Shown here piece by piece: positions 1 to 12,020 of a stretch of 64,000 nucleotides of DNA. Both the position numbers and the translations under genes were made by a program. Location: NCBI GenBank assembly GCA_037042915.1, contig CM073196.1:1860001-1924000 (forward strand). Reading direction: 5' to 3'. Position 1 is the first letter of the stretch; every line of letters starts with the position of its first letter. The notes under the pieces are model-generated. The model made no database searches, had not been told where the DNA came from, and was given only the letters and a program-made list of their open reading frames with translations. Source of the DNA: Auricularia sp. M13. Lineage: Eukaryota; Basidiomycota; Agaricomycetes; Auriculariales; Auriculariaceae.

Positions 1-196
1 CATTGGCCTTCCGACCGCATGCAGCTGGGCTCACCAGCCGTGCTCGTGAAGCAGAAAGCAAGTCCTGCGAGACATGAGCTGGCTACGGTGCCGAAGACAC
101 CAGCCAGCGGCAGCGAAAGGAGCATGCCCATGGTGCAAGGTCAAGCGGATTGTCTGCGGCGCAACTCCGATTCCACGCATCTTGACCTCGTACACC

Positions 197-1279
197 ATGC
201 TGGGTCTTGTTTCTTACGGCAGCGACGACAGCGACGTTGAGGAGACAGTCACCAAGAAGGTTGCTGCTCCAAAGCCTCCGCCAGCGCCCAAGGCCAAGAA
301 ACCCGTGCGCATCGTAGTTGACGCGCCTAAACGCGACCGGGAGCCCGACGCCGACGACGACGACGACAGACCTGCGAAGAAAAAGGCCAAGCTGCGGCCT
401 GGTGCGGGCGTCTCGTCGCTGCTTTCCATGTTGCCCGCGCCAAAGGCCGCGGCTGCAGCTCCCCGCGAGCCTGAACGCATCCTGGGCGGCGCGGGATCAG
501 GCTCAGGAATGTCAATCTCGCGCTCGGTGACCGTAGAAGAAGTAGAAGACGAAGGCGACCAAGACGCTGCCACACTTCTCGTTCCAACGTCAGTCAAGAA
601 AGCAGCAGCCTCTAAGCCAAAGGAACCTGCTCGCGATTTCTTCTCGCTAGGAGGTATGATTGCGGTGGTACGGACGTACTACTTTGTTCACTCCCGTGGC
701 AGAAACTAGTAACTCGCGGCTTCCCATCTTGCCGACGCCCAGCACCAGCACGAGCAGCACCGTGCAAATCTCATCCGCGCCAGAAATCAAAGAGTACGAG
801 CCGCCTGAGCCCACTCCGAGCGATCCATACCCAGGCTACTACCAAATGCCGAACGGTCAATGGGGCGCCTACGACCCAGCGTACTATAAAACGTTCTGGG
901 ACAAGTGGCAGAGGGCCGCAATGCCTCAACAAGAAGCAAAGGGCTTTGAGGGAGTTGACGGCAGCGATATTCAAACCGTCAGCGCTATGGATGAGATGGC
1001 CCGGGCACGCAAGGATATCGAGGCTGCCAAGTCGCTGACCAGAAACATTAAGACTGGGCCTAGTGCGCCAAACATGAACATCGCGGTGCGTATTGCTCAC
1101 TTTGTGAGTTTCTTCATGCTGAGGCGACACAGAAAGCTCCTGCTCGAGGTCTGGCCAACCAGAGGCATCAACTGTCTACACTCCTGTATGCTGCATACCA
1201 AAACAGGGAGCAGCTGGAGGAGCAGATTGCCGAAGGAAGGAGGAACCGCAAAGAGGCGGGAAACAAATACGGTGTGTGA
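197..1279 (+). CDS. PRCC-like nuclear protein (mRNA-splicing/mitotic checkpoint family)
   Basis: Three exons (197-653, 703-1085, 1133-1279) join in frame to a protein of about 328 residues. The start was chosen because the family's conserved N-terminus, a GLVSYGSDDSD block, begins right after this ATG. There follows a disordered, Lys/Asp-rich region with basic nuclear-localisation-like clusters near residues 30-70, a SSLLSMLPAPK block typical of PRCC proteins near residue 75, and a C-terminal part with a QRHQLSTLLYAA motif and an NKYGV end. In animals PRCC binds splicing factors and the mitotic checkpoint protein MAD2B; the fungal role is inferred from family only. The C-terminal motif falls in exon 3, which confirms the second intron. 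The stop lies about 90 bp from the end of the convergent methyltransferase gene. Confidence 0.8.
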
Positions 1280-1372
1280 ATGCGTCTGCTCCTGTTTCGA
1301 GGTATGATTTAACGGGGTATCGCAGGCTTTTGAACGGTTGTATACAAGTTGTAACATTGGCGCAGTGCATAT

Positions 1373-2455
1373 CTACTTCTTCCTCATGCCGACAAGGGTG
1401 GTCTGGTAAGGGTACTCGAAGACACCGTCCTGCTCGTTGATCCATGTCTTTGGTTCCTCCGCGATGATTTGCTTCACGCTCTCGACGACCTTGGCCTTCT
1501 CGTCATCGGGCAAAAGCGAAATAAAGCTCTTAGAGCAGACTCTGTCGACCACACGACTGGACGTAGTTGGAAGCGTGAACGCCCACAGACGCACTTCCTC
1601 TTTCTCGAAGAGGGTCTGATAGTTGGGGGTTGCGAAGGTCGCCTTCCACAAGCCAAGCCGGAACTGCGGGGTGCCTTGCTCGTGAACTTCGATGGTGTCG
1701 CGCAGCCTGGCCACCCAGGAGGCGGCGTCACTAGCACGCCATTTCAGTTTCTTATCGTGCGCGGTATTAAAGGGTCGGCTCACCGATCTTCCAGGTTCCA
1801 AATGAAGAATGCCACCCCGCCAGGCTTCAGAGCGCGTGCGATTTCAGCCATGGCGGCGTTGTAATCGGGACACCAGTGCCAAGCCTTGTGCTCCATGTTA
1901 GCACCATAGAGGATGCGAGGTATATGCAGTATCTACCTGGGCTACGATGACCGCGTCTGCCCAGCCATCGGGAGCGCCGGTTTGCTCGAATGTGCCCGCG
2001 CGGATGGAAACACGGGGATCCTTGGTGGCGTTGAGGAACGTCGTGCGGAAATCCTCCGAGGGCTCAACGGCGTGCAGCTCCTTGATGTCGTCCTTCCATT
2101 GAGGGTGCGCAAGCAGCGCGCGCGTGAAGAGGCCTGTGCCCTGTGTGGTCGGTCATTCGTCTAATCCGCGACGATCTCACATGATGTGCAGACGCACCGC
2201 GCCCAATCTAAAGGCAGGCTTATGAGCGATTTGAGTGTTGTCTTCGTAGCAGACTCACTCTAGAATGTTGAAGGGCGCCGACGTGCGCAAGCTAGCCCGG
2301 ATCTCCGCGAGAGCTTCAGCAGGGTATGACGGGCGTGCCCTGTTGTATGTAGATGAGATTAGATGTCAGGCCGCAGCTTGGCAACAGCACCTGTCGTATA
2401 ATTCTCCTTTGCCAGTGCCAAAGCCATTGGCAGCGATAGCATGCACGTTGCTCAT
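1373..2455 (-). CDS. Class I SAM-dependent methyltransferase (methyltransferase type 11)
   Basis: Hand-joined exons on the minus strand give about 300 residues. The start at 2455 opens MSNVHAIAANGFGTGKGELY, matching the usual start of a fungal family in which a Tyr-Asp-Arg-Ala-Arg-Pro-Ser-Tyr-Pro block follows. Motif I reads LEIGRGTGLFTRALL (SAM binding). An acidic motif II region (HAVEPSEDF) and a motif around ALKPGGVAFFIWNLED complete the Rossmann core. AWHWCPDYNAAMAEIARALK is characteristic of the family that includes yeast CRG1/TMT1-like enzymes. The substrate cannot be told from sequence. Introns are 45-70 nt with canonical GT-AG ends. The protein should be soluble; there is no signal peptide or membrane segment. 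Confidence 0.8.
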
Positions 2456-2582
2456 CCTCAGTCACAATGGGTCGATCAGGAGCAAGAGGCGAGCCGGCAA
2501 CGCGGCGGAAATAAATCAACTTGCAGTTCTTAAATAGCCGGCCGTCTCCTCATTACTCAACAGTGTCACTGTCAGCTGGCAA

Positions 2583-4580
2583 ATGGCCACCTCCGAGCTG
2601 ACGGTTAAGCATGGCGGCAAGGTGGCCACACTGGCGCTGGACGAGTCCGCGTCGTCATTCGTCTTCAAGTCCGGGGGTGCGTCCGGCTGCCCGATTATAG
2701 CTGCTGTGGCGCTCACCCTGTGCGAACGGTGCAGGAAAGAGCGTGCAGCTGCCGCTCACGCATATTATCTGGGCAGAAGCGAGCGACAAGAGTGTCACTA
2801 TCTCTGGACTTGTACGAAAAGCTAAACTCACGCTGACGACGTGGGAATGCGCGCTCGACTCTGCCACTGACGCCGAACGCGCGAAGAAATTCGCAGAGGA
2901 CGTTATGCGCGCGGCGTACAATGGTGTGCACATCCTCGCATCAACCTTATATGTTGCTCAGAATATCGACGCAGATGTTAAGCCCCAAAGGCGAATTCGG
3001 GTGCTCATCAACCCTGTGGGGGGTCCGGTGCGCACATTTCGCAGTGTTCCCTGCGCTCTCCATTCACCATGCACATATAGGGACGTGGACGCTCCATCTG
3101 GGAAAAACGCGTCAAGCCCATATTCGATGCAGCTCACGCACGGGTGGACGCGACAGGTTTGCCGCTCGCTTTCGAATTGCGTGCAGGCGCTCATCCCGTC
3201 CAGTCACTGAGACGGCGGGTCACGCAAGCGAAATTGCACAGACAATGAGCTTAGACTATGATGCTGTCGTTGCTGTGTCGGGCGATGGTCTACTTCACGA
3301 GGTTTTGAACGGTTTCGCGAAGCGTGCCGATGCCCGCAAAGCAATGCAAGTGCCCATCGCGCCGATTCCTACAGGCTCTGGCAATGGCTTCTCACTGAGT
3401 CTACTCGGATTGAAGGTCCGTCTTGTGGTCGTTTGTTTAGGAAACTCGCTGAATGTCAACTACACAGGAAGGACTCGATCCCGGTGCTGCTGCTCTGAAT
3501 GTGCTCAAGGGCATGTACTGCTCGCGAAACATGAGAGAGCGCTATGTAACAAGGTGCAGGGAAGCCAATGGACCTCGATCTCTGTTCCTTCACGCAGGGC
3601 GACCGCAAAGCGTACTCATTCATGTCGCAATCAATGGGACTAATGGCCGACGTCGACCTAGGCATGGGAATACCTTCGATGCTGGAGCGTCGTAATTTGA
3701 CACGAGCACAGGAACTGAACACCTTCGTTGGATGGGAAACGCGCGCTTCATGTATGGCTTCCTACGGGGATGTGAGTACCTTGGATTCGATTCCAATGTA
3801 ACCTGTCTGACGCCGCAGCAAGTGGTGTCTATGAAGGCGTGTCCCATCGAGTTGTCCATCAAGGTCAACGACAGGGACAAGCAACGAATGGTAGAAACAC
3901 ACCGTGCTATTCGCAGCAAGCGTATAGCGTCTGCGTCAAGGCCGGACCTACTGAGCAACGCAGCCATCGACGACCTTCAGGACTCGCAGTTGCCTGAACT
4001 CCGGTTTGCAGACGGACCCGACCACGATTGGATAACGTTTGAAAAACCCGTGCTATACGTGTAGTACGTCCTGTCCAGCGGGTTGAGCCTCCCCACTGAC
4101 TGAGCACGCCAGTGCGGGGATGATGCCATACGTATCGCGGTAGGTCGTCGCTCCGGGAGCGTGAATGGCGGGTTTGACGTTGTGCAGCGACTTGTTGCAG
4201 TTCCCTGTGTCGCACACCAACGATGGTTTGATTGACTTAGTTGTGCAAGAACGCGTGAGCAGTTCGTTGCCTGTGTCCACTTCCACCCACCTTGCCCCCA
4301 GACGCAGCGGGCGGACATGATTAAGGCCATTGGCGTCGCGCCACAGGGCGGGCAGTACTGGATAGACTCGGTGCGTTGGGTCTAGCCGTGGGCTGGTTGG
4401 ACTTAACGGTGCCACCAGCAACATTACTTCAAAGTGCACGCGTATCGCGCGAAACCTTTGGGGCCAGGCTACCTGTCTGTCGACGGCGAGGCGTATCCGT
4501 TCGAGGAATTCCAGGTTGAGGCACACATGGGTCTGGCGACGACGCTGAGCATGCTGGGGCACTATGCTGTAGAGTTCTAG
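2583..4580 (+). CDS. Sphingoid long-chain base kinase (DAGK-catalytic family)
   Basis: Phosphorylates sphingoid bases such as dihydrosphingosine and phytosphingosine to the 1-phosphates, in the LCB4/LCB5/SPHK family. After an N-terminal lipid-binding-like region, the exon beginning near 2965 carries RIRVLINPVGG, the entry to the DAGK catalytic fold. The ATP-binding core is seen as AVSGDGLLHEVLNG (about 3273-3314) and PTGSGNGF (about 3367-3390). Further motifs are MDLDLCSFTQGDRKAYSFMS and GLMADVDLG near 3580-3660, then NDGLIDLVVQ near 4225 and GPGYLSVDGEAYPFEEFQVE near 4470-4530. The reading ends in GHYAVEF at 4580. The gene has roughly nine exons. The ATG at 2583 opens an uninterrupted exon and sits only 128 bp from the start of the divergent methyltransferase, so the two share a short bidirectional promoter. 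Length (about 470-500 aa) is usual for the family. Confidence 0.85.
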
Positions 4581-4756
4581 ATAGACGGCCCGCAATCGCG
4601 ATGGGATTGGGAAGAAGTCAACGCGGTAACGTGACCCGGCGCGTCGCGTGGTGGATCTGTCGGACTCGGTTTGATCCAGAACAAACAAGCGCAAAACAGC
4701 GTGCGGGGCTGGAGTCAGCGGAGTAAACGCGAACCGGTGATAACCGACGGCGGCCT

Positions 4757-4763
4757 TATAAAG
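4757..4763 (+). promoter_or_regulatory. TATA box of the H2B gene
   Basis: TATAAAG lies 101 bp before the H2B start codon, with pyrimidine-rich sequence between it and the ATG, as expected for a strongly transcribed histone gene. Position and motif are seen; function is inferred. Confidence 0.55.
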
Positions 4764-4863
4764 GGCAGCTCAGTTGTTCGAGCTTTGGATCGTCTCGCTC
4801 TCCCCAACCACCACTCGCGCACGCCCCGCCCTCGCGCTCTACCCACCTCGTCCAACACCAACG

Positions 4864-5487
4864 ATGCCTCCCAAAGCCCCTGAGTCGTCTGCTACCGCGT
4901 CGAAGAAGCCTGCCTCGACTGCGTAAGTCTGATATAAATTCGTATATTATTTATATGTGGCACTTATACTTGTGTGCGCAGTGGCAAGGCTCCGGCCAAG
5001 TCGACCTCGGACGCGAAGCCCAAGGCGGCCAAGAAGACCGCCTCGAAGAAGACGGCGCCCGCTGCTGACGGCGAGAAGAAGAAGCGCAAGAAGTCGCGCA
5101 AGGAGACGTACTCTTCCTACATCTACAAGGGTGCGTGGAATTATTTTGCATTTTATTCGATGATATCTTATTCGTGCGCAGTCCTGAAGCAGGTCCACCC
5201 CGACACCGGTATCTCGAACAAGGCCATGGCCATTCTCAACTCGTTCGTCAACGACATCTTCGAACGCATCGCTACGGAGGCCTCCAAGCTCGCGTCGTAC
5301 TCGAAGAAGTCGACCATCTCGTCGCGCGAGATCCAGACCTCTGTCCGCCTCATCCTGCCCGGTGAACTGTCCAAGCACGCCATCTCTGAGGGCACGAAGT
5401 CGGTCACCAAGGTACGCTTCCTCGTCTTGCGTTGCACGGGCTTGGGCTCACGTCCTCGTCCAGTTCTCTTCCTCTGCTGCGAAATAA
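4864..5487 (+). CDS. Histone H2B
   Basis: Four exons (4864-4922, 4982-5130, 5182-5411, 5464-5487) encode 153 residues. The tail is Lys/Ala-rich ([16 protein letters not shown] start). The core has the classic H2B string: [19 protein letters not shown], then [37 protein letters not shown] and [15 protein letters not shown], ending in SSSAAK. The lysine in SVTKF is the equivalent of yeast K123, the conserved monoubiquitination site. Intron 2 splits the codon after YIYK and intron 3 sits just after the ubiquitin-site lysine, so the last seven residues are a tiny separate exon. No H2A gene is adjacent. The tail is longer than in yeast (about 130 aa in total there). Confidence 0.97.
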
Positions 5488-5693
5488 ACGATTGGTTGTC
5501 TTGTCTCGCACATGTGTTTGCATCTTTTCTCTTGCTGTGTATTGTCTGGCATGCTCTCTGTAACTGTTCACCGAATATGATATGTCATTGCGCGTAACTT
5601 GGCTGTGAGCGGAGTGAAGATGGTCATCCGTGCTCAATCCTGAACGTCTTGCGTGGTCTCGTTGGTCGACAGCGCCGGGCTTTGCTCCGAACG

Positions 5694-7913
5694 ATGTCGA
5701 CTCGTATCGTGGTGCCAGACGGTTTTACGCTGCACGTCGAGAACTCTGCCTCCATTCTGTTACCCACGCAGACGGACGCGTTCATAAACCCCATCCAAGA
5801 GTTCAACAGAGACCTGAGTGTGGCATGCATTTCCGTATGGGCGAACGACTTCAACCGCGCCCGGCAGGAGCGCATGCTCGAGAAGAGGACCCGCCAACCC
5901 AGAAAGAAGCGGAAGGGTGCGTCGAATATGCTCCAACCGGCCGTGTATGGCTGAACGCAGCATGCAGTAGATGAGGACACGGCCGCGGCAGTCGAAGAGG
6001 AAACGCCTGCAGCGGAAGAGCCTCAGTCAACATTGCCCAAACCACGCGGTGCCGTCATTCTCGAGGCGTTATCGGCCACGGGTCTGCGTTCAATACGCTA
6101 TGGCAAGGAGATCCCTGGTATCAGGTACGCCCACGCTCGCTTGGCCTCGTTGTCTGTTGCTCAGCATGCACTGGCAGATACATCCTCGCCAATGATCTCT
6201 CGCCCGCGGCGACGGCTGCCATGCGTCGTAATGTCGACATCAACGGACTCGGCCCACATCCAGAAGAGCCCGCCCCAGAAGGCGTCGAGGCAGACGTTCA
6301 CAAGCTGGGCAAGGTTCGCGTGACCGAGTCAGACGCGGTGTGAGTTTACCTCATCTCATTTCTGCTACGTGCTCATATTGGCGGTCATAGGTCTCTGATG
6401 TACTCTCTACGGGCAGACAAGACGGTCGATTGCGTCGATCTTGACCCATACGGGACTGCTGCGCCATTTATCGATGGTGCCGTGCAATGCGTCAACGACG
6501 GTGGTATGCATGCTATTCTCGCCCGCACAGCATGTAATTACCCACATACTTACTAGGGCTGCTCTGCGTAACTTGCACGGATATGGCTGTTCTTGCAAGT
6601 AACAACTACCCGGAGAAATGGTACGTATTTACTAGATACTGACGATGTCCTTATCTCATGTCCTGCAGCTTTGCCAATTACGGCGGCGTCACAGCTAAGG
6701 CAGAGTACTCCCATGAAGCTGTAGGTTATCTTTCTCGACCGTTGTGAACCCTCTGAGCCTCCTACCAGGCGTTGCGGCTGTTGTTGCATGCTTTGTCGTC
6801 CTCGGCTGCTCGATACGGGCGCTTCGTAAAGCCTTTCCTGTCTCTCTCCATCGATTTCTACATTCGCGTCTTTGTGCGTGTGCAAGACGAGTCCGCTCGA
6901 GGTAAAGAACTTGTTCAGGTACGCAACCTGGGAGTCGCGGCAAAGTGTTGCTCTTATACCCGTTCACAACAGTAAAACAGCGGTGTACTATGTCTGCACC
7001 GGTTGCCAGGCGTTCTACGAGCAGCCGCTTGGCCGCGTCTCCGAAAAAGTGCATGAGACCTCGGGCAACGTCAACCTCATTTATCGCACTCAACCAGGGC
7101 CACCGATAGGTGGGAATTGTGAACATTGCGGCTTCACGCTCCACGTACGTTCCCAATGCCGAGGTCTACTACCTCTTCTTATAGTAGACAGCTCGCAGGA
7201 CCGATGTGGAGCGGTCCGCTGCACGATCCCGAGTTTGTTGGCAAGGTGTTCGAGCATACGCATGACAACCAGAGCAAGTTTGGCACAGCACCCCGTATGA
7301 TGGGCATGCTGAGCCTTGCGCGCGAGGTCGGTCTTTCCGTATTGTCTTGCGCAGATCTCCTCCAAGTTCTGACCAATGGGGAAACAGGAAATCGCCAACC
7401 CGTTCTACTTCACCCCAAGCCGCGTCGCGAGCTATTTCCAGTGCGAATCACCGTCGTACGACTCTGTTGCGTCAGTCAACTACTCCCTTCAGGCACATCT
7501 GCACGAGACTAATTGCAAGCCATTCAGCTCGGCGCTATTGAATGCAGGGTACTCTGTAACTCGTTCACACGCAGTGGCCGGTTCGTTCAAAACCGATGCA
7601 CCCATCTCCGTCATACACGACGTTATGCGTGGATATATCAAGACACACCCAGTCAAGATGGAGAAGATTAAGCCTGGCTCGCCAGCGGCGGTTTTGAACG
7701 CGAAAGAGGCCAAGTGCGCCTCGCTACCCCGTGTCCCACCCAGATTACTGACTCTGCATGGTCAGGTTGGAAGTTGATTTCAAACACCATCCAAAAGCCA
7801 AAACACAGACCTCGAATATTAAAATTGTACGGTACCAGCACAACCCAGCGCCCAACTGGGGCCCAGGCATGCGCCCGAACAAAAAGCGCAAGGCCGAGGC
7901 GCAGGAGTCGTAA
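5694..7913 (+). CDS. TRM1: tRNA (guanine26-N2)-dimethyltransferase TRM1
   Basis: Makes m2,2G at position 26 of cytosolic and mitochondrial tRNAs, using SAM. About ten exons are needed. Recognisable pieces in order: an N-terminal PTQTDAFINPIQEFNRDLS block; AVILEALSATGLRSIRYGKE (SAM-binding region); YILANDLSPAATAAMRRNVD; the catalytic VDLDPYGTAAPFIDGAVQ near 6435-6490; LLCVTCTDMAVLA; CFANYGGVTAKAEYSHEAALR; a zinc-binding-like part with CTGCQAF near 6997 and CEHCGFTLH near 7120; SGPLHDPEFVGKV; and a basic C-terminus with PNKKRKAEAQES before the stop. The first in-frame ATG is at 5694. The frame stays open upstream to 5598 with an Arg-rich, acid-free stretch but no ATG (see findings). In yeast TRM1 uses two starts for nuclear and mitochondrial forms. 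Confidence 0.92.
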
Positions 7914-8098
7914 CTCGACGTTATGCTAGTTGCAAGTAACGAATGCAATGCAATTTCCGACCGTAAATAAGTCATACATCCCTCCAAGAGCAAAAGCGCG
8001 AAGATAAAATTACAGCCCTGGAGCAAAACGTCGTGGGTGCAGAAGTCGCGTGAGTGGTGGAAGCGTAAACAGCGGTATAGACGGGAGGCCGAGACAAA

Positions 8099-11000
8099 TC
8101 ATGCATCACTCGCGATTTTCGCGGACTTCTTGCTCGCAGGGTTTGCAGGATCCTTGATAATCCAGGGGTGGAGAAGGAGCTCGGCTGCAGACGGCCGTGC
8201 TTGGTAGTCGATCTCGAAGGTCTTCGTAAGGAAGTCCTCGGCATCTGACGAAATATCCTCTGGCGTGGCAGGCTTCGCACTCTGCCCAATCTGCAAACAC
8301 CGGGTCAGAAGGATTTAGCGCTTTGCATAGACAAACTTGCCTTGAATATCGCCTGCATCTGGTTGAGCTTCGGGTATGGATGCTGGCCTGTGAACATCTC
8401 GACGACGAGACAACCTAGACTCCATATGTCTGCCTTGCGGGTGTACGAAGTCTGCTTCACGACTTCGGGGGCCATCCAAAACACAGATCCCTGAAGGGAT
8501 GGGCGATTGACACGAGCCGTCGACAAGATGTCTACATAATTGGTCAGACTCATCAGATGTTGACATCTGCCGTACTCACTGTCAGCCACCTTCTTGGAAA
8601 TACCAAAGTCAGAGATCTTGATACCACCCTTGTTGTCGACAAGGATGTTAGCCCCTTTAATGTCGCGGTGGATAATTTCGCGCTCATGTAGGTAATTGAG
8701 GCCTTGCAAGATTTGTCGCACGAAGTTGCGCACGAGGGTTTCCTCGAAGGCGCCATAGTTGTTGAGCAGAGCAGCGACGGAACCACCAGGCACGTATTCC
8801 AGGAAAATGTTGAGGTACTGGTCATCCATGGATGAATCTAGATGAACATTTAACAACAGTTCGTATAATCGTGTACCGGTGCTCACCGAGATACTGCACA
8901 ATGTTCTCATGCTGCAACTCCTTGAGCAGGTCGATCTCCCGCTCGAGCGCGGTCAGCATGCTCTTCTTGCGCTCCTCGTTGTGCGATGACCCGGTTGGAA
9001 GCTCGACTTGCTTCACGGCCATGAGCGTGCCGTTGACCTTGTTCATGCCCAGATAGACGCTGCCAAAAGAACCGGAGCCGATGAGGGCGCCACGAATCCA
9101 TTTGACGACCTTGTCAGGGTTGGTCTCTTCACCCTCAACAGTTGCTTCATCATCGTCTTCCTCAACGTCGTCGTCGTCGTCCTCTTCCTCCTCGTCAACA
9201 AGCGGCGCTGGCGGCCTCGCGCCTGCGCTTAGCCCCACGCTTGGCTTGCGGACGAACGCCGCCCCGCCTGCGTTCAGTACAGGTTCCTCCTCTTCTTCGT
9301 CGGACTGCTCTTCGGCCAAAGTGTCGTCCTCGCTGTCATCATGCGCCTCGGACTGTCCAATCCAGCTCGCGCGCCTGCTCTCGACTTCCTGTGTGATCTC
9401 GTCAAGAGTGAGCATGCTCGCCGTGTCGGACGTGTCGCGTTGTGCGCGCAGTTGAGACAGATAGCTCATGCGGCGCGACGCCGTTGAAGAACGGCGTTCC
9501 AACGAAGGAAACGCGAGCGGTTCAGAGATGGGCACGGGGGGTAGCAGCTGCTGCCGCTCAACAGGCTCGTCAGGCGCCTCCTCGACGGTCAAATCAACAG
9601 AGTCGCCCTCCTCAGTCGACAGAGACATCCGAGGCATGCGCGGCGGCGAGCCCTGGGCAGCATTCGATGAACCCGAAGAACTGTGTTTGTCCGGTAACGG
9701 CGGTGGAGTGGATCCTCGTGGTATGGTCTCCATAGACGCACGAGAACGAGAACCAACGGTGCTAGTGCTGAAGCGCGACGACGGTGGAGGAAGCCATGTC
9801 GAAGAGCTCTCGGTGCGCAGTCGGCTTTCCCGCTTGCTGCTAATCGTACTCTGACGCATAATGCTATGTCGCGCGGTACGCTCGAGCACCTTGCGCTCGG
9901 TGAATGGGAAGAACTCGGCCAAATGATTCGTGATTAGCTCTGAAGGAGGACGTTGCCCGAAGAAGTTGCGCAATTTCGAGGGCTTATTGGTAGGGGACGA
10001 AGACTTTGGAGGAGCAGGTGTGTCGTCCGCAGATAAGAGGGCACGCTCTGGATCGCGTACCCCGAGACTGCTGAGGATGCTGATGGAGCTCGCACGGTGC
10101 ATTTTCTTCATCTCGTCCGAGGTCTGCGACGTGCTGCCTCTGAGTCGGTCGTCGTACATGTTCCGCTGATTAATCGCGCGCAGATGCAGACCGAGTTCGC
10201 GCTCTCGGGTGTCCGGGTCGGTTCTGCAAACCGCGAGTAGCTGTGCTTCCGTCAAAGGTTTGCCTACAGTGGACAAACTTGATTGAGTATCCGGGTCACT
10301 GCATCCAGGATAGCAGCTTACCGTCGCCAATCGAATCGTCGTAAAACACAGCATAGCCGTCGAGAACAAGTCCCCCCTCGGGTGTAAACTCCTGTTCTCC
10401 TTCACCGTTCAGGGATGTGACGGACTTGTTGAACTTCTTGAGAACGCGTTCCAGGACCTCAACACCGCGTTCGCAGTCCTGCACGTTGACAACGCGGTAG
10501 TTATTTGCGCCTCCGTCATCAAGATAGAACTTGATGGTTTTGCGTCTCAAATCGTCCAGCGTTGGGCCATTATTGCTGTGCGGAGTCGTTGGACGTCCAC
10601 GAATGATAGAATTGGGCGGGACGAGTGTCGACGGTGTTTGACCAGCCGGTGACATGAATGATTCGGCAATAGGGGATAGATCAATCGCCTTGAACGACGG
10701 TGGCTCGAGCGTAGCAATGGCGTACGGGTGGCCGGTTGGTCTGGACAATGAGCTGGACTTCTGATGCGCGACAGGACGCTGCTGAGTCCGGGAGTTCGCA
10801 GTCTGCGAAGGCGATCCGGAACGCCACGGGCTGGGATTTGAAGGCAGGCCCCAGCCATGGCCGGGGGTGGCTGGCGTTGTTGTCGGCGCGGGCGGGAGCG
10901 GCTGATTGGTATATGACGGAGGGGGCGCCGGCTCTGGCGTAGGCGTGCGCCGGCCAGGAGCTGGTTGGGATGGCAAGCCCAGGTTTCCGTTGGCACCGCG

Positions 11001-11759
11001 AAGCTGCTGTGCTGCGGACGTCGCAGATCTGCTCGACGAAGGTGGCTGTGGAGGCTTGGACACTGGTGCGGGCGGGAGGGGCGGATACGGTCGCTCCTTC
11101 TGCACGGGGGTATGGTGTGCTGAACTGGGCGTGCTCACGCCGGGCCGCGGTGTGTGGCCCGTGGTCCGCACGAGCTCAACGTCTGACCGCGCGGCCAACG
11201 GCTGGAGCGTGAGCGGCGGCGGGCGGCCTGAGGCACCGCGCTTGGAGTTGGAACGCGAGAGGCCTGGCTCAGGGATGATGACCTCCTGCGCCGGCGCCTG
11301 GGCCGAATTCGTCAGAGTCACCCTGGGCGGCCCAGGCGTGATGAGCTTGGAGGCGTGGCACTTCTGGCGAAGCTGCTTGACCGCGTTGACAATGCGCGTC
11401 CGCTCGCCAATGGACGCAATACCCATCTCCTTGAGCGTTGTGTGGTCCAGGTCGAGCACGACGTCGCCGCGGATGTCGTTCTCCGCAAAGACCGCCGCCT
11501 GCCCGCCGCACCTCACGCCCGCCAGCCACGCCGCTACGTGCCCGTCCGTCCACTGGCGCACAAAGTCCAGATAGGACATGCCCTGCGGGGGCTCCAGCTG
11601 CACATTCCCACCAGGCTGGGCGCCGCTGCCGGATGGCGTTGATGGGCGGTTTATCTGGAGGGCCCGCGTCGTGTGGAACGAGGGCGACGTCGGGCTCGAC
11701 GACGTCGACGAGTGGCCTGAAGACAGATTGTGCAAATACCCGTTTGCAACAGTGGCCAT
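8099..11759 (-). CDS. MAPKKK of the Ste11/Byr2 type
   Basis: Serine/threonine kinase at the top of a MAPK module (mating, filamentation or stress). About 1,140 residues in five exons; exon 1 (11759 to about 10335) holds a SAM domain ([17 protein letters not shown] to [16 protein letters not shown], about residues 70-145), a long Pro/Ser-rich linker, and a Byr2-like Ras-binding domain ([20 protein letters not shown], about residues 400-440). Exon 2 is disordered with long acidic runs, then starts the kinase: [15 protein letters not shown] (Gly loop), [10 protein letters not shown] (Lys), [28 protein letters not shown] (catalytic Asp), [10 protein letters not shown] (DFG) and [11 protein letters not shown] (APE). 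It ends in [11 protein letters not shown] with a short tail. The in-frame ATG at 11759 is the first ATG of the exon. It is head-to-head with the alpha-glucan synthase, 261 bp apart. Confidence 0.93.
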
Positions 11760-12020
11760 CGTGCGGCGACGAGAAAGAAACAAGCAAGAGGGTACGGCTC
11801 ACGCCAGCGAGGAAGGAAAGTACAATACGCCTCGTTTGCCTCCGGCAGGTACAACAAACCACGCACCAAGCGCCCTGCACCCGGAAATGGTCAAACCCGC
11901 GCGTCCGCGGGCACGGCATCTTTACAACGCATACAAGGTTGTCACTCCTACGCTACGCAGTGCCCACAGTATGTACGTCGCAGCGATGAAATCAATTAGA
12001 CTCTCCGTCCCCTCACCCCA
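11760..12020. promoter_or_regulatory. Divergent promoter between MAPKKK and alpha-glucan synthase
   Basis: Only 261 bp separate the two start codons, so this stretch must hold both promoters and both 5' leaders. I see no clear TATA box. The stretch near the glucan-synthase ATG is C/T-rich, a common fungal start-region feature. Confidence 0.6.

Noticed and set aside
660-1307. One continuous reading of PRCC exon 2 through to 1307
   Set aside because: Reading on through 1086 skips an intron with a GTGCGT donor; the conserved C-terminus is in another frame after splicing.
9140-9320. Asp/Glu-coding triplet run in the MAPKKK as a microsatellite of interest
   Set aside because: Acidic linkers coded by repeated GAC/GAG triplets are common in fungal kinases and lie in a disordered region.
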